NCBI RefSeq assembly: GCF_037042905.1
Contig: NC_087246.1
Coordinates: 37,442,001 to 37,506,000 of the forward strand
Direction of reading: 5' to 3'
DNA from: Lytechinus pictus
Taxonomy: Eukaryota > Echinodermata > Echinoidea > Temnopleuroida > Toxopneustidae
Length of the DNA: 64,000 bases
Positions 10,901-22,900 of the stretch are shown here, in pieces. A program made the position numbers and the translations under genes. Under the pieces are notes generated by a model. The model had not been told where the DNA came from and did not search any database. It was given only the letters and a program-made list of their open reading frames with translations. Position 1 is the stretch's first letter. Every line of letters starts with the position of its first letter.

Positions 10901-13900
10901 ATAATTTGTTCACATATATATATATTCTTGGGCTTTAGTTTTTTTCTTTCAGGTGGCAGTATCATTGTTGACAGAGTTTTATGCCTGATTGAGTGAGCAC
11001 TGCCCACTTTGTATAGCTCTTAGAAATTGGTTCGTGCAAAAATGCTAATTTTACACACATGTCAAGGTAGAAGGGGATAGATCGAACTCGCTGTTCAGTG
11101 CATTTCTCATTATTTGCTTGCATTGTGTAGTCCATGGAAATGAAACTGATAAATTGCATCTTGTCTAAATAACTTTGCTACCAAAATGAACATTTTAACC
11201 CAAATGTAGGTTTAAAAAAAATTGTGTTTGATTGTGCCACCTCTCTAAGGTCTGTCTATTTCATGTCTGAGGACATAAATGAAACAAATCAATATTATTA
11301 ACAAGAATTAATTTGGACGTCTCCAGCCTTATTCTCATGCAATGTCCTTTGATAAGGGGTTTATATTTCATACAGTCCGACCTCTCTTATCCGGATACAT
11401 AGGCCCGAATTGACAAAGTTGGTTTTTAAAACCCTTGTTTGAACCCATGGTTTATGCAGATTTCCTGTATAAACTACGCTTATTTACCGCGTATATTAAA
11501 AATGTCCAATGCTGATGTGCGCTTTTGTCACAGTGTGTCAAATTGACACATGTTGCCATGGTTAAGAATGCTATTTTATTCATGAATCCACTGCTTTTAC
11601 AGTGGGCTCATTAATTCAAACAATGGACTCATGGCAACAGGCGTCAATTTAGCGCACTGTGACCAAAGCGCGCATCAGCATTGGGACACTTTTCGGTATA
11701 CGCGGCAAATTAAGCATAATTTATACAGAAAATCTGAATAAACCATGGGTTCAACCGGTGGTTTTCAAAACCACCTTTGTAAATTCGGGCCATAGGGACC
11801 AGCACCAAACCGGATTTTGTCTTGCCTGCATAGCAGAGCAAGACTATAGGTGGGCATTTTCATGGTAACTGACATTACACGGCACAATCTTACACACCTT
11901 TCATTGTGTGTATCTGTAAAACAACAAATGATGGGAGTTTGCTTTTGATAGAGTTAATAAAGTGAACCTTGCTGTATACTCTGATACTAAGTTTTTCAAT
12001 GTTACCACATTTGTTACGCATCAGCAAGCAAAAATGTGTCGGTAACTGACATTACGCAAAAAGGACATGCAATTTCAGGGTGTTCAGTAAAACTGAAATA
12101 TCTCATGTCCCTGAGTAGCTCGAGTAATAATTTCAATATGTAAATATATCTTCGTTACTAGGTTAAGATGTGTCAAAATGTGTCTTTTTGGGGCTATGAT
12201 AATTTTTCCATGACCATGCTGGTAAGTGACATTACGGTAACTGACGTTACACTTAATTTCCAATAGAGATAACACATGGAAGTCAAATGTGTGGAATCAT
12301 TGCATTGTATCTTCTGTGCAGGGCTTCATATGAAAGTGAGCTTGATGGGGAAGTATACCTGAGTTACTAAGAACATTTCAATGAAAAAACTTTTTCTTTT
12401 TCTTAATTCCTTTTCTTTAATTTGAACATTTTATTATTGTTTGTCGGTAACTGACATTACAGATTAACATTTACCAGTGCTATATAATTTCCAAAGAAAT
12501 AATTTTCTTGGTACTTATATGTAAGATTTTTGTAAATCATAAAAGTTTCATAATACTTCACATTTTAAATTATTGAAAGATAAAAAAAAAATGTTTTACT
12601 TACTCGGGGGGGGGGGGGGGGGGGGGTCATAGCAGCAACATGTATTTCTATAGTAATTTGATATTGCATTGACTGTACACATGGATTTTTCTGACTATGC
12701 ACCCATTTACATATCAGTTTTATTTTGACTTTTTAAACCTTTTCCTTCTTCAACCTTCCCCTCCCCTCAAAAAAGGCAAAATGAATAAGGGTCACCTCCC
12801 CTAGGCTACCCCTCCCCGAATCTCATGCAGCCATGCAGTTTTATTGATTTATATTCTGGTCAGTGCAAGCAATGCCTGTTCATATCTGTCGGATTTCAAT
12901 TTTTATCATAATTTGTTTAATCGTTCTCTTCGCTAATTTCTTTTTTAATCTGTCAACAAAAAATAAACTCCAGCTTCTAAACTGAAACTGAACTATTTGT
13001 AAATTAGAAAAAAGACACAGTTTTAGTAGATCCATGCAACATTGATCAGAACTGTCAAATTTCACTTTTCATCTACACTTTTAAACCAAAAACAAAAATT
13101 GTATCACACATCTACCCTACTAACAGGTATAAAAACAGGTATAAGAATCCTAGAAACTAAAAAAAGGGGCCCTGGAAACCCCCATTCATATAAGCTTATC
13201 AGGGGAGCGTTTCATGAAAGGACTTGTCGGACGTTTTATCCGACAAGTCCCATTTTATCCGACAGTTACCATAGTAACAGTACCTCTCAGCCAATCGACA
13301 TCAGAGAAAGATGTCAGATCTGACAACTTGTCGGATGAGAATGTTGATGAAACACTCCCCAGATGTTGCAGATTTAGGCAATAGGTTGGGAAAAGTACCG
13401 GTACCCTCCCCCCGAAAACCAAAAAAAAAAAAAACTTTTTGTCTGATACAAACAATTAGGTACTTGGTAAGTACATGTACATATGCAATTTCACAGTATT
13501 TTTTTTTGCACAATGGGAATGCAACTTTCTTCATAATTTTATATAGTATTCCTTGTGAACTATACCTTTTTAAAGTCAATAGCAAGCTCCTTCTGGTGTG
13601 ATTTAATTAAGTGAAAGACTTAAATAACAAGTATACAATATTTTTACACCATGAAATTGACCACATCTGCATTTCACTATTGGTAACCAACGTTTTATCA
13701 TGGTAACTGACATTTCATCTCGGTAACTGACATTACATTTTCCACTTGGTAACTGACATTACACATATTCAATGGTACCCTATGGCTTGATTGTTAATTG
13801 ATTATCTTTAATTTTGGTGTAGAATGGAGGGGTGTTACCTAAGGAGGAAATCTACCAAGTTTCATATAATATATCCTCTTTTCTGGAAAATGAGAAAAAA

Positions 13901-16900
13901 AGGTCATGTTTTTGGTAACTGACATTACATACCATATCACATACTTCATCAATATTTTTTTATCAGATAAATGAATTACTGGTGATTCTTTCTATGGGAT
14001 TTATAAAGTGTCATAATAGCAAGCTAAATCACAGGGGAAAACATCCTGATCAAACCTGTTCTTTAAATATCTGTCAGAACAAAATATGTATCAATATACC
14101 ATTTTCAACACTAATTTGTATCCATACTTTGGCGGCCATTTTGAAATAAAAAATGGCTGCCAGAGTCGAAAAAAAATTGTCTCAGAAACTTCAGGTCTTG
14201 TATTATTAAAAAACATAAAGCATTTGACATACATATCAATTTGATTTTTTTGCCTCTGTGTCCCATCTGTGGTGAAAATGCCCAGGTGCTGCTTTTCTGA
14301 TGGCGGCGATGGCTGCGGCATCAACATTGAAATTTTAACCAAGGTTAAGTTTTTGAAAAGTCATCATAACTTTAAGTATGTGGATTTAGTTCATGAAACT
14401 TTGACATAAGGGTAATCAAGTATTACTTAACATTCTGCTTGACTTTCAGGTCACATGACCAAGGTCAAAGGTTATTTAGGGTCAATGAACTTAGACCATG
14501 TTGGGGGAATCAATATCGAAATCTTAACCACGGTTAAGTTTTTGAAATGTCATCATAATTTGGAAAGTGTATGAACCTAGTTCATGAAACTTAGACATAA
14601 GAGTAATAGTGTATCACTGAAGATCCTGCCTAAGTTTCAGGTCACATGACCAAGGTCAAAGGTCACTTAGGGTCAATGAACTTTGGCCATGTTGGGGGAA
14701 TTTGTGGAATTGTCGTCATAACTTTAAAGTTTATGGATCTAGTTCATAAAACTTGGACATAGGAGTAGCCATGTATCCCTGAACGTCACATGACCAAGAT
14801 CAAAGGTCATTTAAGGTCAATGAACTTTGGAAATGTTTGGGGTATTTGTTGAATTGGCATCATAACTTAAAAAGCTTATGGATCTTCACATGTAGTTTAT
14901 GAAACAGACATAAGGGCAATCAAGTATGAATGATTGTTTTGCACACATCTTAGGTCACATGATCATGGTCAAATCAAATGTCATTTTTGGCCAACGGACA
15001 TAGTATTTTATTATCATATGAGTGTTTTCTTTTGTTAATAATTATTTAATATCTGTTTTCAAAGTCAGCACTGCTGCTATATCGAATTGCGTAGTGCAGG
15101 CGAGACTGCTAGAGGTGTTCCACTTGTTTTGAAAGTAACTTTGCATGACATTTAAAATGTATTTGGTGCTCACTTGAGCGGAAACTAGTCGACATGCGTA
15201 TTGTCATTTGCTTTTAAAATCTTGTATCAATATAATTATACTGATGCAGAAAGGCTTCAAAAATTTACAAGGATTTCAAGGGTATACTTATTGATACGCA
15301 CTGTATTTATAAGCAACTGATTAGTGTTTACTCATCCCTATATGATTCTTTTCATTATTACAATTTGCTAGGATTGCTTGGTCTGTTATCATCTTTATTT
15401 TCTCCTTAATGTTATGAATCAGTTTTTAGTGTGTCACAAAATACTCTTGTAGTGTATTAGTGTATAGGGGAGACCAGGGTTAGTTCGAAAATTTTTGACA
15501 AAAATGGCTGTAAAATCCAAACAGATTTTATTTGAGAAACAATCAATGTATCAGCTTGAAGCATATATCTAAGGGCTTCAAATGTACCCCATAAAATGTT
15601 TAACTCTATGATGGTTACAGAAAAAAAAAATCGACCTTGAACAAGACCATCGCAAGTGTTCCAACTTACCCCATATCGGGGTAAGTTGGAACACTGAATG
15701 GTCAATTAAGAATTATACTTAAGGACGTTCCACAGTTAAAATGAAGTCCATGTCTTTTTCACCAAATTTTGCAGAGAGTTACTTTGGTATCTATACATTA
15801 TGAAAATGCAAAAAATAATATAGGTTCATGTGCTTATTTTTTTTCTACGGGTCTTCAAAGTCGCCGTATTTGAATGATATGAAATGTTGCACAATCAAGA
15901 GAATTATGCCTCTCTTAGACCTCACGAATTCACCAAATGAGTTTAAGTCATCTTTACTCAGTGGATAACGCATCAAACTTCATAAAACTTTCAGGATATG
16001 TAACTTAGTAGATACTAAAGTAAGAGAAAGTCTTTTAATTGGTAAAACTGTATCTATTTGGAGTCAGCAGCGCCCTCATTTGGCAAAAATGGTGCAAAAA
16101 CTCGGAAAAAAACAAATATTCAAAGACGTGAATCTATTCAAAAATTTAAAAAAGTATTTTGTAAGCTGCACTTTTTTCAAAATCCATGTCATTTTCATCA
16201 AATTCTGCTAAATTGTAGAGGAATGCATATCGAAGGTGTAGGGAAGTTAAAAATATGGGGTCCATGTGCTCGTTTTTTAACTATGAGTGTCCAAAGTGAT
16301 GCGAGTTGTCTTGAAAATCGCCTAAAATGCGCCGAAAACGTGCAAAAGTCTAATAATACCGTCTAAAATGCAAATGGTCCATATTTCGCTCCCAAACATT
16401 CAAAATCCATGTCATTTTCATCATACTCTCTAAATTTGTAGAGGAATATATTCTAAAGCCGTTAAAATATTTAAAATATAGAGTCCATATGCTCATTTTT
16501 TGATCATCAGGGTCCAAACTGTTGCGAGTTGGCTTGAAAATCGCCTATAGTGCGCCGAATTCGCCGAAAACGTGCAAAAGTATAATAATACCGTCTAAAA
16601 TGCGAATGGTCCCGTATTTCGCTCCCAAACATTCAAAATCCATGTCATTTTCATCATACTCTCTGAATTTGTAGAGCAATATATTCTAAAGCCGTTAAAA
16701 TATTAAAAATATAGGGTCCATATGCTCGTTTTTTTAGTTATCAGTGTCCAAACTGTTGCGAGTTGGCTTGAAAATCGCCTAAATGCGCCGAAAACGTGCA
16801 AAGGTCTAATAATACCGTCTAAAATGCAAATGGTTCCCGTATTTTGCTACCAAACATTCAAAATCCATGTCATTTTCATCATACTCTCTGAATTTGTAGA

Positions 16901-19900
16901 GGAATATATTCTAAGGCCGTTGAAATATAAAAAAATATAGGGTCCATGTGCTCGTTTTTAAACTATCAGTGTCCAAAGTGTTGCGAGTTGGCTTGAAAAT
17001 ATTGAAATCCACCTAAAATGCGCCGAAAACGTGCAAAAGTCTAGTAATATTACCGTCTAAAATGCGAATAGTTCCGTAGTTTTTCTCCCAAACATTCAAA
17101 ATCCATGTCATTTTCATCATACTCTCTAAATTTGTAGAGGAATATATTCTAAAGCCGTTAAAATATTTAAAATATAGAGTCCATATGCTCGTTTTTTAAT
17201 CATCAGGGTCCAAACTGTTGCGAGTTGGCTTGAAAATCGCCTATAGTGCGCCGAATTCGCTGAAAACGTGCAAAAGTCTTATGATACCGTCTAAAATGCA
17301 AATGGTTCCCGTATTTTGCTACCAAACATTCAAAATCCATGTCATTTTCATCATACTCTCTGAATTTGTAGAGGAATATATTCTAAGGCCGTTAAAATAT
17401 AAAAAATATAGGGTCCATGTGCTTGTTTTTAAACTATCAGTGTCCAAAGTGTTGCAAGTTGGCTTGAAAATATTGAAATCCACCTAAAATGCGCCGAAAA
17501 CTTGCAAAAGTCTAGTAATATTACCGTCTAAAATGCGAATAGTTCCGTAGTTTTGCTCCCAAATATTCAAAATCCATGTCATTTTCATCATACTCTCTAG
17601 ATTTACAGAAGAATATATTCTGATGACGTTAAAATATTAAAAACATGGGGTCCATGTGCTCGTTTTTAAGCTATTAGTGTCTAAAATGTTGCGAGTTGGC
17701 TTGAAACAGCCCAAAATGCGCCGAAAACAAGTAAAAGTCTGATAATACCGTCCAAAATGTCTAAAATACGAATGGTTCCGTAGTTCTGCTCCCAAACATT
17801 CAAAATCCATGTCATTTTCATCATACTCTAGATTTGTAGAGGAATATATTCTGAAGACGTTGAAATATTAAAAATATGAGGTCCATGTGCTCGTTTTTAA
17901 ACTATCAGTGTCCAAAATGTTGCGAGTCGGCTTGAAACAGCCCAAAATGCGCCGAAAACAAGTAAAAGTCTGATGATACCGTCCAAAATGTCTAAAATAC
18001 GAATGGTTCCGTAGTTCTGCTCCCAAACATCCATATTAAAAATCCATGTCATTTTCATCATACTCTCTAGATTTGTAGAAGAATATATTCTGAAGAAGTC
18101 AAGACATTTAAATTATAGGGTCCATGTGCTTGTTTTCAAATTATCAGTGTCCAGACTATTGCGAGTTGGCTTGAAACAGCCCAAAATGTGTTGAAAACAA
18201 GCAAAGTCTGTTGATATACCGTCTAAAATGCGAGTAGTTCCGCAGTCTTGCTCCCAAACATTGAAAATCCATGTCATTTTCATCATACTTTGCACAAAGA
18301 TACTTTAGCACCTGAATATTCCAAATATACACAAATTAACATGGGTCCATGTGCTTGATTTTTTGCTATAGAGCTTCAAAGTTAACCCAAAATGGATGTT
18401 CTTAAGAATTGTGCATCCAAAAGTATTTGGCATATTTAGACCTCACGAGATCACAACAATGAGTTTAAAGCTATATTACTCAGTCAAAATCCATGAAGAT
18501 TTCATCAAATTTTGTAATATGATTAACAATTGTATCCGTAAGATGGATGATTTATTTATATTGTTGTCAATTGTTTGCTCATTAAAGTCTAACAACACTC
18601 TTAGTTCTCAGAAATTGCGGGAAAGATACTCAACGTCAAGCATTTCAAATTTCAATAACAAACTTGAGAAGTAAAAGAAATGCTGCACTTTAGTCAAAAC
18701 CCATGTCATTTTCACCAAATTTTGCAAAGTTCAAGTAGAAGAAGGTATACCAAAGAGGTGCAAACATATAAAAAATATGGGTTCATGTGCTTGTTTTCAA
18801 ACTATCAGCACTCTTATTAGAGCAAATTTGCTTCTTAAAACACCCTTGAAAACGCGCCAAAAGCTTTGTATCTATGTGAGGAAAAATTCCGAACCAATTC
18901 AAACTCGGGGTCATATTCATCATACTTTGCAGCACTACAGAGAAACTATTTTGAAATTGTAGAGGAATAAAAAAAAATGGTCCATGGAATAATTCTAGTT
19001 TATTAGCTTCATAAAATAACACATCAGATCTGAAGTTAGTGCAGATAAGGAGAAAACTCAGCTCACATTACCTACAGCTAGCTGGTTAAATCACCAGTTC
19101 ATCCATTGTGACGTCAGCGCGCAGAGTGTAAAATATGCGCAGATCATGATGCGCACAAACATAACTGTGGAACGTCCTTAAACTACTTACAACTGTAATA
19201 TTACATGGTTTTAGCATATTTGCTTTTTTTTTTTCAAGTTCAAAATATTAAAAGTGGATTTGTTGAACTTTATGTTTTCTATTATACAGCCACTCACTGT
19301 GTAGTAGAATTCCGCTTATTTGTGTGTGTTTGATTTTACATGCAATTAAGTGTACTATCAGCAATTTCTTGTACTTCTGCATCAAAGTTACATGACAAAA
19401 ATTAACTGTTTATATTTTTTTATTAATTATGCAAATAAGCATATGAAATTGCTCTAAATTTTGTATGTTTTTGCCTTTAACTCTATTCATTAAGCTAGTA
19501 GATTTCTGGTGAGAGTATCAATTTTTACCTTTACAACAAATATCCATAAAAAATTGCAAAAAATGTAATTTCTTATGTATTTTTTTCTAAATTTGTATTT
19601 CTTTGTTTTTTCAAACCTTTGTTTTTAATTGATTTTTCCGATGAACTTTGCCGGGGACTCTTTTGCGATCATAAATAGCATAAAATAAATCCATTTGAAG
19701 CAACAAAAGTAAAAATAGTCATACATTTATGATTTTTTGTTGAAAGATTTTTTGATGAAAGATAACAATCTTTCATTATTTAGAGATTTATATAATTGTG
19801 AAGAACTTTTTCTTCTTATGTTGAGATTAACGTGTAATCTTCTGTTAATACCCTTTATATTGTCTTTCCCTTGCAGTTGTCTTCACACAATGGTCGTTTT

Positions 19901-22900
19901 CATTGTGATGTACATGATTTCTTCAATAATGGAAATTCGGAAAGAAAGGGCATTTACAAGAGACTTGTCTCACTCTGCATGGCTGGTCCTCCTAGCGAAA
20001 AAGATCTGTATAGCCTTCTCCGGGAAATCTGGAATGAAGATGGTCCAAAGCGTGGGAGAACAAGAAGAAGAAAACTGCGAGGGGATGAGGAGGTTGAAGA
20101 GTTGGACAATGTTGGGGAGAATTTGGATGGAAGAAGAGAAGAGGAGGCAGAAGATTTACAACAAGGAGCTGTGTTTTATCAGGGAGATATTAGTACACCA
20201 ACCTGTTCAGAGAATGGGGTGAGGAGTCGACAGATTGCGGATAGTCTGTATTTAAAAATCATGAAAGAGGTTATGGAATCCGATAATGAAGCTGGAAATG
20301 AGGAAACTAGAAGGAGCAGGGTTTTTGGCCGGAGTGACTTAAGCAACAGAAGCAAAGATCTTGATCAGAGCATGGAACAGTCATATTGTGTTACACAGGA
20401 TCGTGACCGTGACTTCATAGAATCAGCTTACCCGAGCAGATCTGGGATTAGATCGAGGCGACAGTCACCTCATGCTAGGAGTGATGTACCTCAACCTAGG
20501 ACGTCAACACTGGGTGCGGACAGTCACCGTTATCAAACAAGGAAGCTGTCACCTGGTGGTGAAAGAGATTATAATCAATCAAGGACCCCATCACCTGGTG
20601 TCTTCAATGATCGTCATCAACCTAGGAGACATTCACCCAGAGATCTTAATAGATCTAGAGGACAGTCGCCTGATGGTCATAGCAGAGCTCTTAATCAATC
20701 TGGAACACCATCGCCCAAAGCTGGCAACCATCTTGGTGTATCAAGGACATCATTACTTGATGATGGTAGTCATTGTAATCATGCTAGGAAGCAGTCACCA
20801 GATGCTAACAATCATTGTACTCAATCTAATAGACATTCAATTTATGAGAGCAGGGTCTTTAATGAGTCTAGTAACCAGGCTCCTGTGATTAGCATAAATC
20901 TTAAGTCTAGAAGACAGTCACCGAAGAGGCAGGCCCCAGACAATGTCAGAAATCTTAAGTCTAGCAGACAGTCACCAAGGAGACAGGCCCCTGATGATAT
21001 CAGAGATCTTATAATGACCCCTGATATCAGAGAGCTTGGTCATTCTAGGAGACAGTCTCCAAGGAGGCAGGCCCCAGATGGTATCGTATCTCTTAATGAG
21101 TCTAGCAGACAGTCACCAAGGAGACAGGCCCCTGATGATATCAGAGATCTTATAATGACCCCAGATATCAGAGATCTTGGTCATTCTAGGAGACAGTCTC
21201 CAAGGAGGCAGGCCCCCGATGGTATCGTATCTCTTAATGAGTCTAGCAGACAGTCACCAAGGAGACAGGCCCTAAATAATATCAGAGATCTTCAACTGGC
21301 CCCAAATGATATCAGAGATGGAAAAGATTCTAGGAAACAGTCACCTGGGATACAGTTCCCTGATGATATCAGAGACATTAAGACTAGGAGACGATCCCCA
21401 AGAAGGCAAGCCCCTAATGATATCAGAGATCTTAATGAGTCAAGAAGACACTCACCTAGAAGACAAGCCCCTGATGATATCACATCTCTTAACAAGTCCA
21501 GGAGGCAGTCACTAAACAGGCAGACCCCTTATGATATCAGACGTCTGAAGTCAAGAAGACAGTCACCGAGAAGGCAAGCCCCTGATGATATCATAAATCT
21601 TGATGATTATGGGGGACAGTCACCAAGGAGGCAGGCCCCTGAAGATATATCTCTTAACGAGTCTACATGTAGGCGAGAGTCACCAAAGAGGCAGGCCCCT
21701 AATGATATCAGAGATCTTAATGAGTCAAGAAGACACTCACCTAGAAGACAAGCCCCTGATGATATCACATCTCTTAACAAGTCCAGGAGGCAGTCACTAA
21801 AGAGGCAGACCCCTGATAATATCAGACGTCTGAAGTCAAGAAGACAGTCACCAAAGAGGCAGGCCCCTGATGATATCAGTCATCTTAAGTCAAGAAGACA
21901 GTCACCGCGAAGGCAAGCCCCTGATGATATCATAAATCTTGATGAGTCTAAGAGTCAGTCCCCTAGAAGTCAAGCCCCTAATGATTTAAGAGATTTTAAT
22001 GAATCTAGAAGACAGTCACTGAGGAAGCAGCCCCGCAATGATATCAGTCAAGATAATCATGAAGGTGAGAATAAGAATAAAAGATCTAATTTTATATGCT
22101 AATAATTAATTTTAATAGAGTGAACCCAATTTTATCTTTTCATAACACTTTGTCACCAATATCTTAGTCTTTATTCCAAGTTTCATCCGTGCATATTGCC
22201 TCTTATTGAAAAAAAAGGGAAACAAACAAAAGTATTCAGTACTGCTGTCATCTAATTGAGAAGAGAAAATGCATAATAATGACTTAATTTGTTTAGATTC
22301 AAGAACTCTATCTATCTATATGTCTCTCTGTATCTCTCTCTTTTAGCTGGCCATATCAATTATTTTACCATAATTTTTTTCAGTAACTATATGTATTTTT
22401 TTCTGAATTATTCATTTTAATATCAAGGACCTGATGAAGATATTGAGGAGCCAATGGACACTGATTCTGATGACTTTATTCTGGTGAGTAGCTCTGGCTG
22501 GTGGTGTAGAGTTACTGAAGTTAACAGCTTATATTATTATGAGATGTGTAATTTTGTGCCTACAAAGTAATATTCATCCCATTGACTACTGAATTACCCA
22601 GTTCCCATAATCTTTGAAATTGTATCACCTAAACTGTAACAACATTGAATACTTCAAGAGAAATATCAGTATTGGGTTTGAAAGACAAAAAAGTGTGAAT
22701 GTCAATGCCTGTAAGTAGGAAAGAGGGACAGAGGTGCAGTCGCCCCTTTATTAAACTTGTTAGAAATTGTCAAATACCAATTTTTTCATTTACAAGTTTT
22801 CAACAAAAATTCACACATTAGTGTGCATCGAAATCTTCAATATCAATTAAAATGCTCAAAACATCTCCGTGATCATCTCGGTGACTCATGTCCCTTACTT

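Larger units (their letters stand above)
11864..13928 (+). repeat. Dispersed 15-mer GGTAACTGACATTAC (9 copies)
   Basis: Exact copies at 11864, 12041, 12446, 13722, 13748 and 13914; one-base variants at 12221, 12236 and 13702. All have the same orientation and are confined to the 2.4-kb insert. Confidence 0.85.
11852..14283 (+). mobile_element. 2.4-kb insert in copy A, TIR GGGCATTTTCA, TSD AGGT
   Basis: Ends GGGCATTTTCA and TGAAAATGCCC (imperfect at the innermost base). AGGT flanks both sides (11848-11851 and 14284-14287). It contains nine copies of GGTAACTGACATTAC or a one-base variant, all on the + strand, plus a nested GGGGAG-type MITE. No recognisable protein. Confidence 0.65.
11816..15126 (+). 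mobile_element. GTCTYGCCTGCA-hairpin element, copy A
   Basis: The left end is a hairpin (GTCTTGCCTGC ... GCAAGAC, 11819-11844) followed by CTATAGG. The right end is GCAGGCGAGACTGCTAGAGG (near 15096), which is inverted relative to the left TIR. The right half carries diverged ~190-bp tandem repeats with AGGTCAAAGGTCA-type motifs. A 2.4-kb insert separates the two halves. No coding capacity. Confidence 0.7.
10634..19876 (+). other. Intron 3 of TINF2-like gene (9.2 kb)
   Basis: Starts GTATGG and ends CCCTTGCAG. It contains a palindromic MITE (11.4-11.8 kb), a hairpin-type element with a 2.4-kb insert (11.8-15.1 kb) and the satellite-bearing element (15.7-19.2 kb). 10634-11390 and 19182-19876 hold nothing recognisable beyond AT-rich sequence. 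Confidence 0.7.

Noticed and set aside
16058..17487. Frames in the satellite region
   Set aside because: They repeat with the 231-bp unit and contain frame-disrupting differences between units; treated as noncoding satellite.
20440..22050. SR splicing factor (SRRM-like) identity for the repeat exon
   Set aside because: The repeat is S-R-R-Q-S-P-R-R-Q-A-P-D-D-I, not RS dipeptide runs; no RRM or PWI domain accompanies it. Only the general SP-rich character is shared.
22065..22102. Read-through of the repeat exon to a stop at 22102
   Set aside because: A GTGAGA donor at 22065 joins in phase to an acidic exon at 22428 that continues a long series of phase-compatible exons. An unspliced short isoform is possible but not needed.
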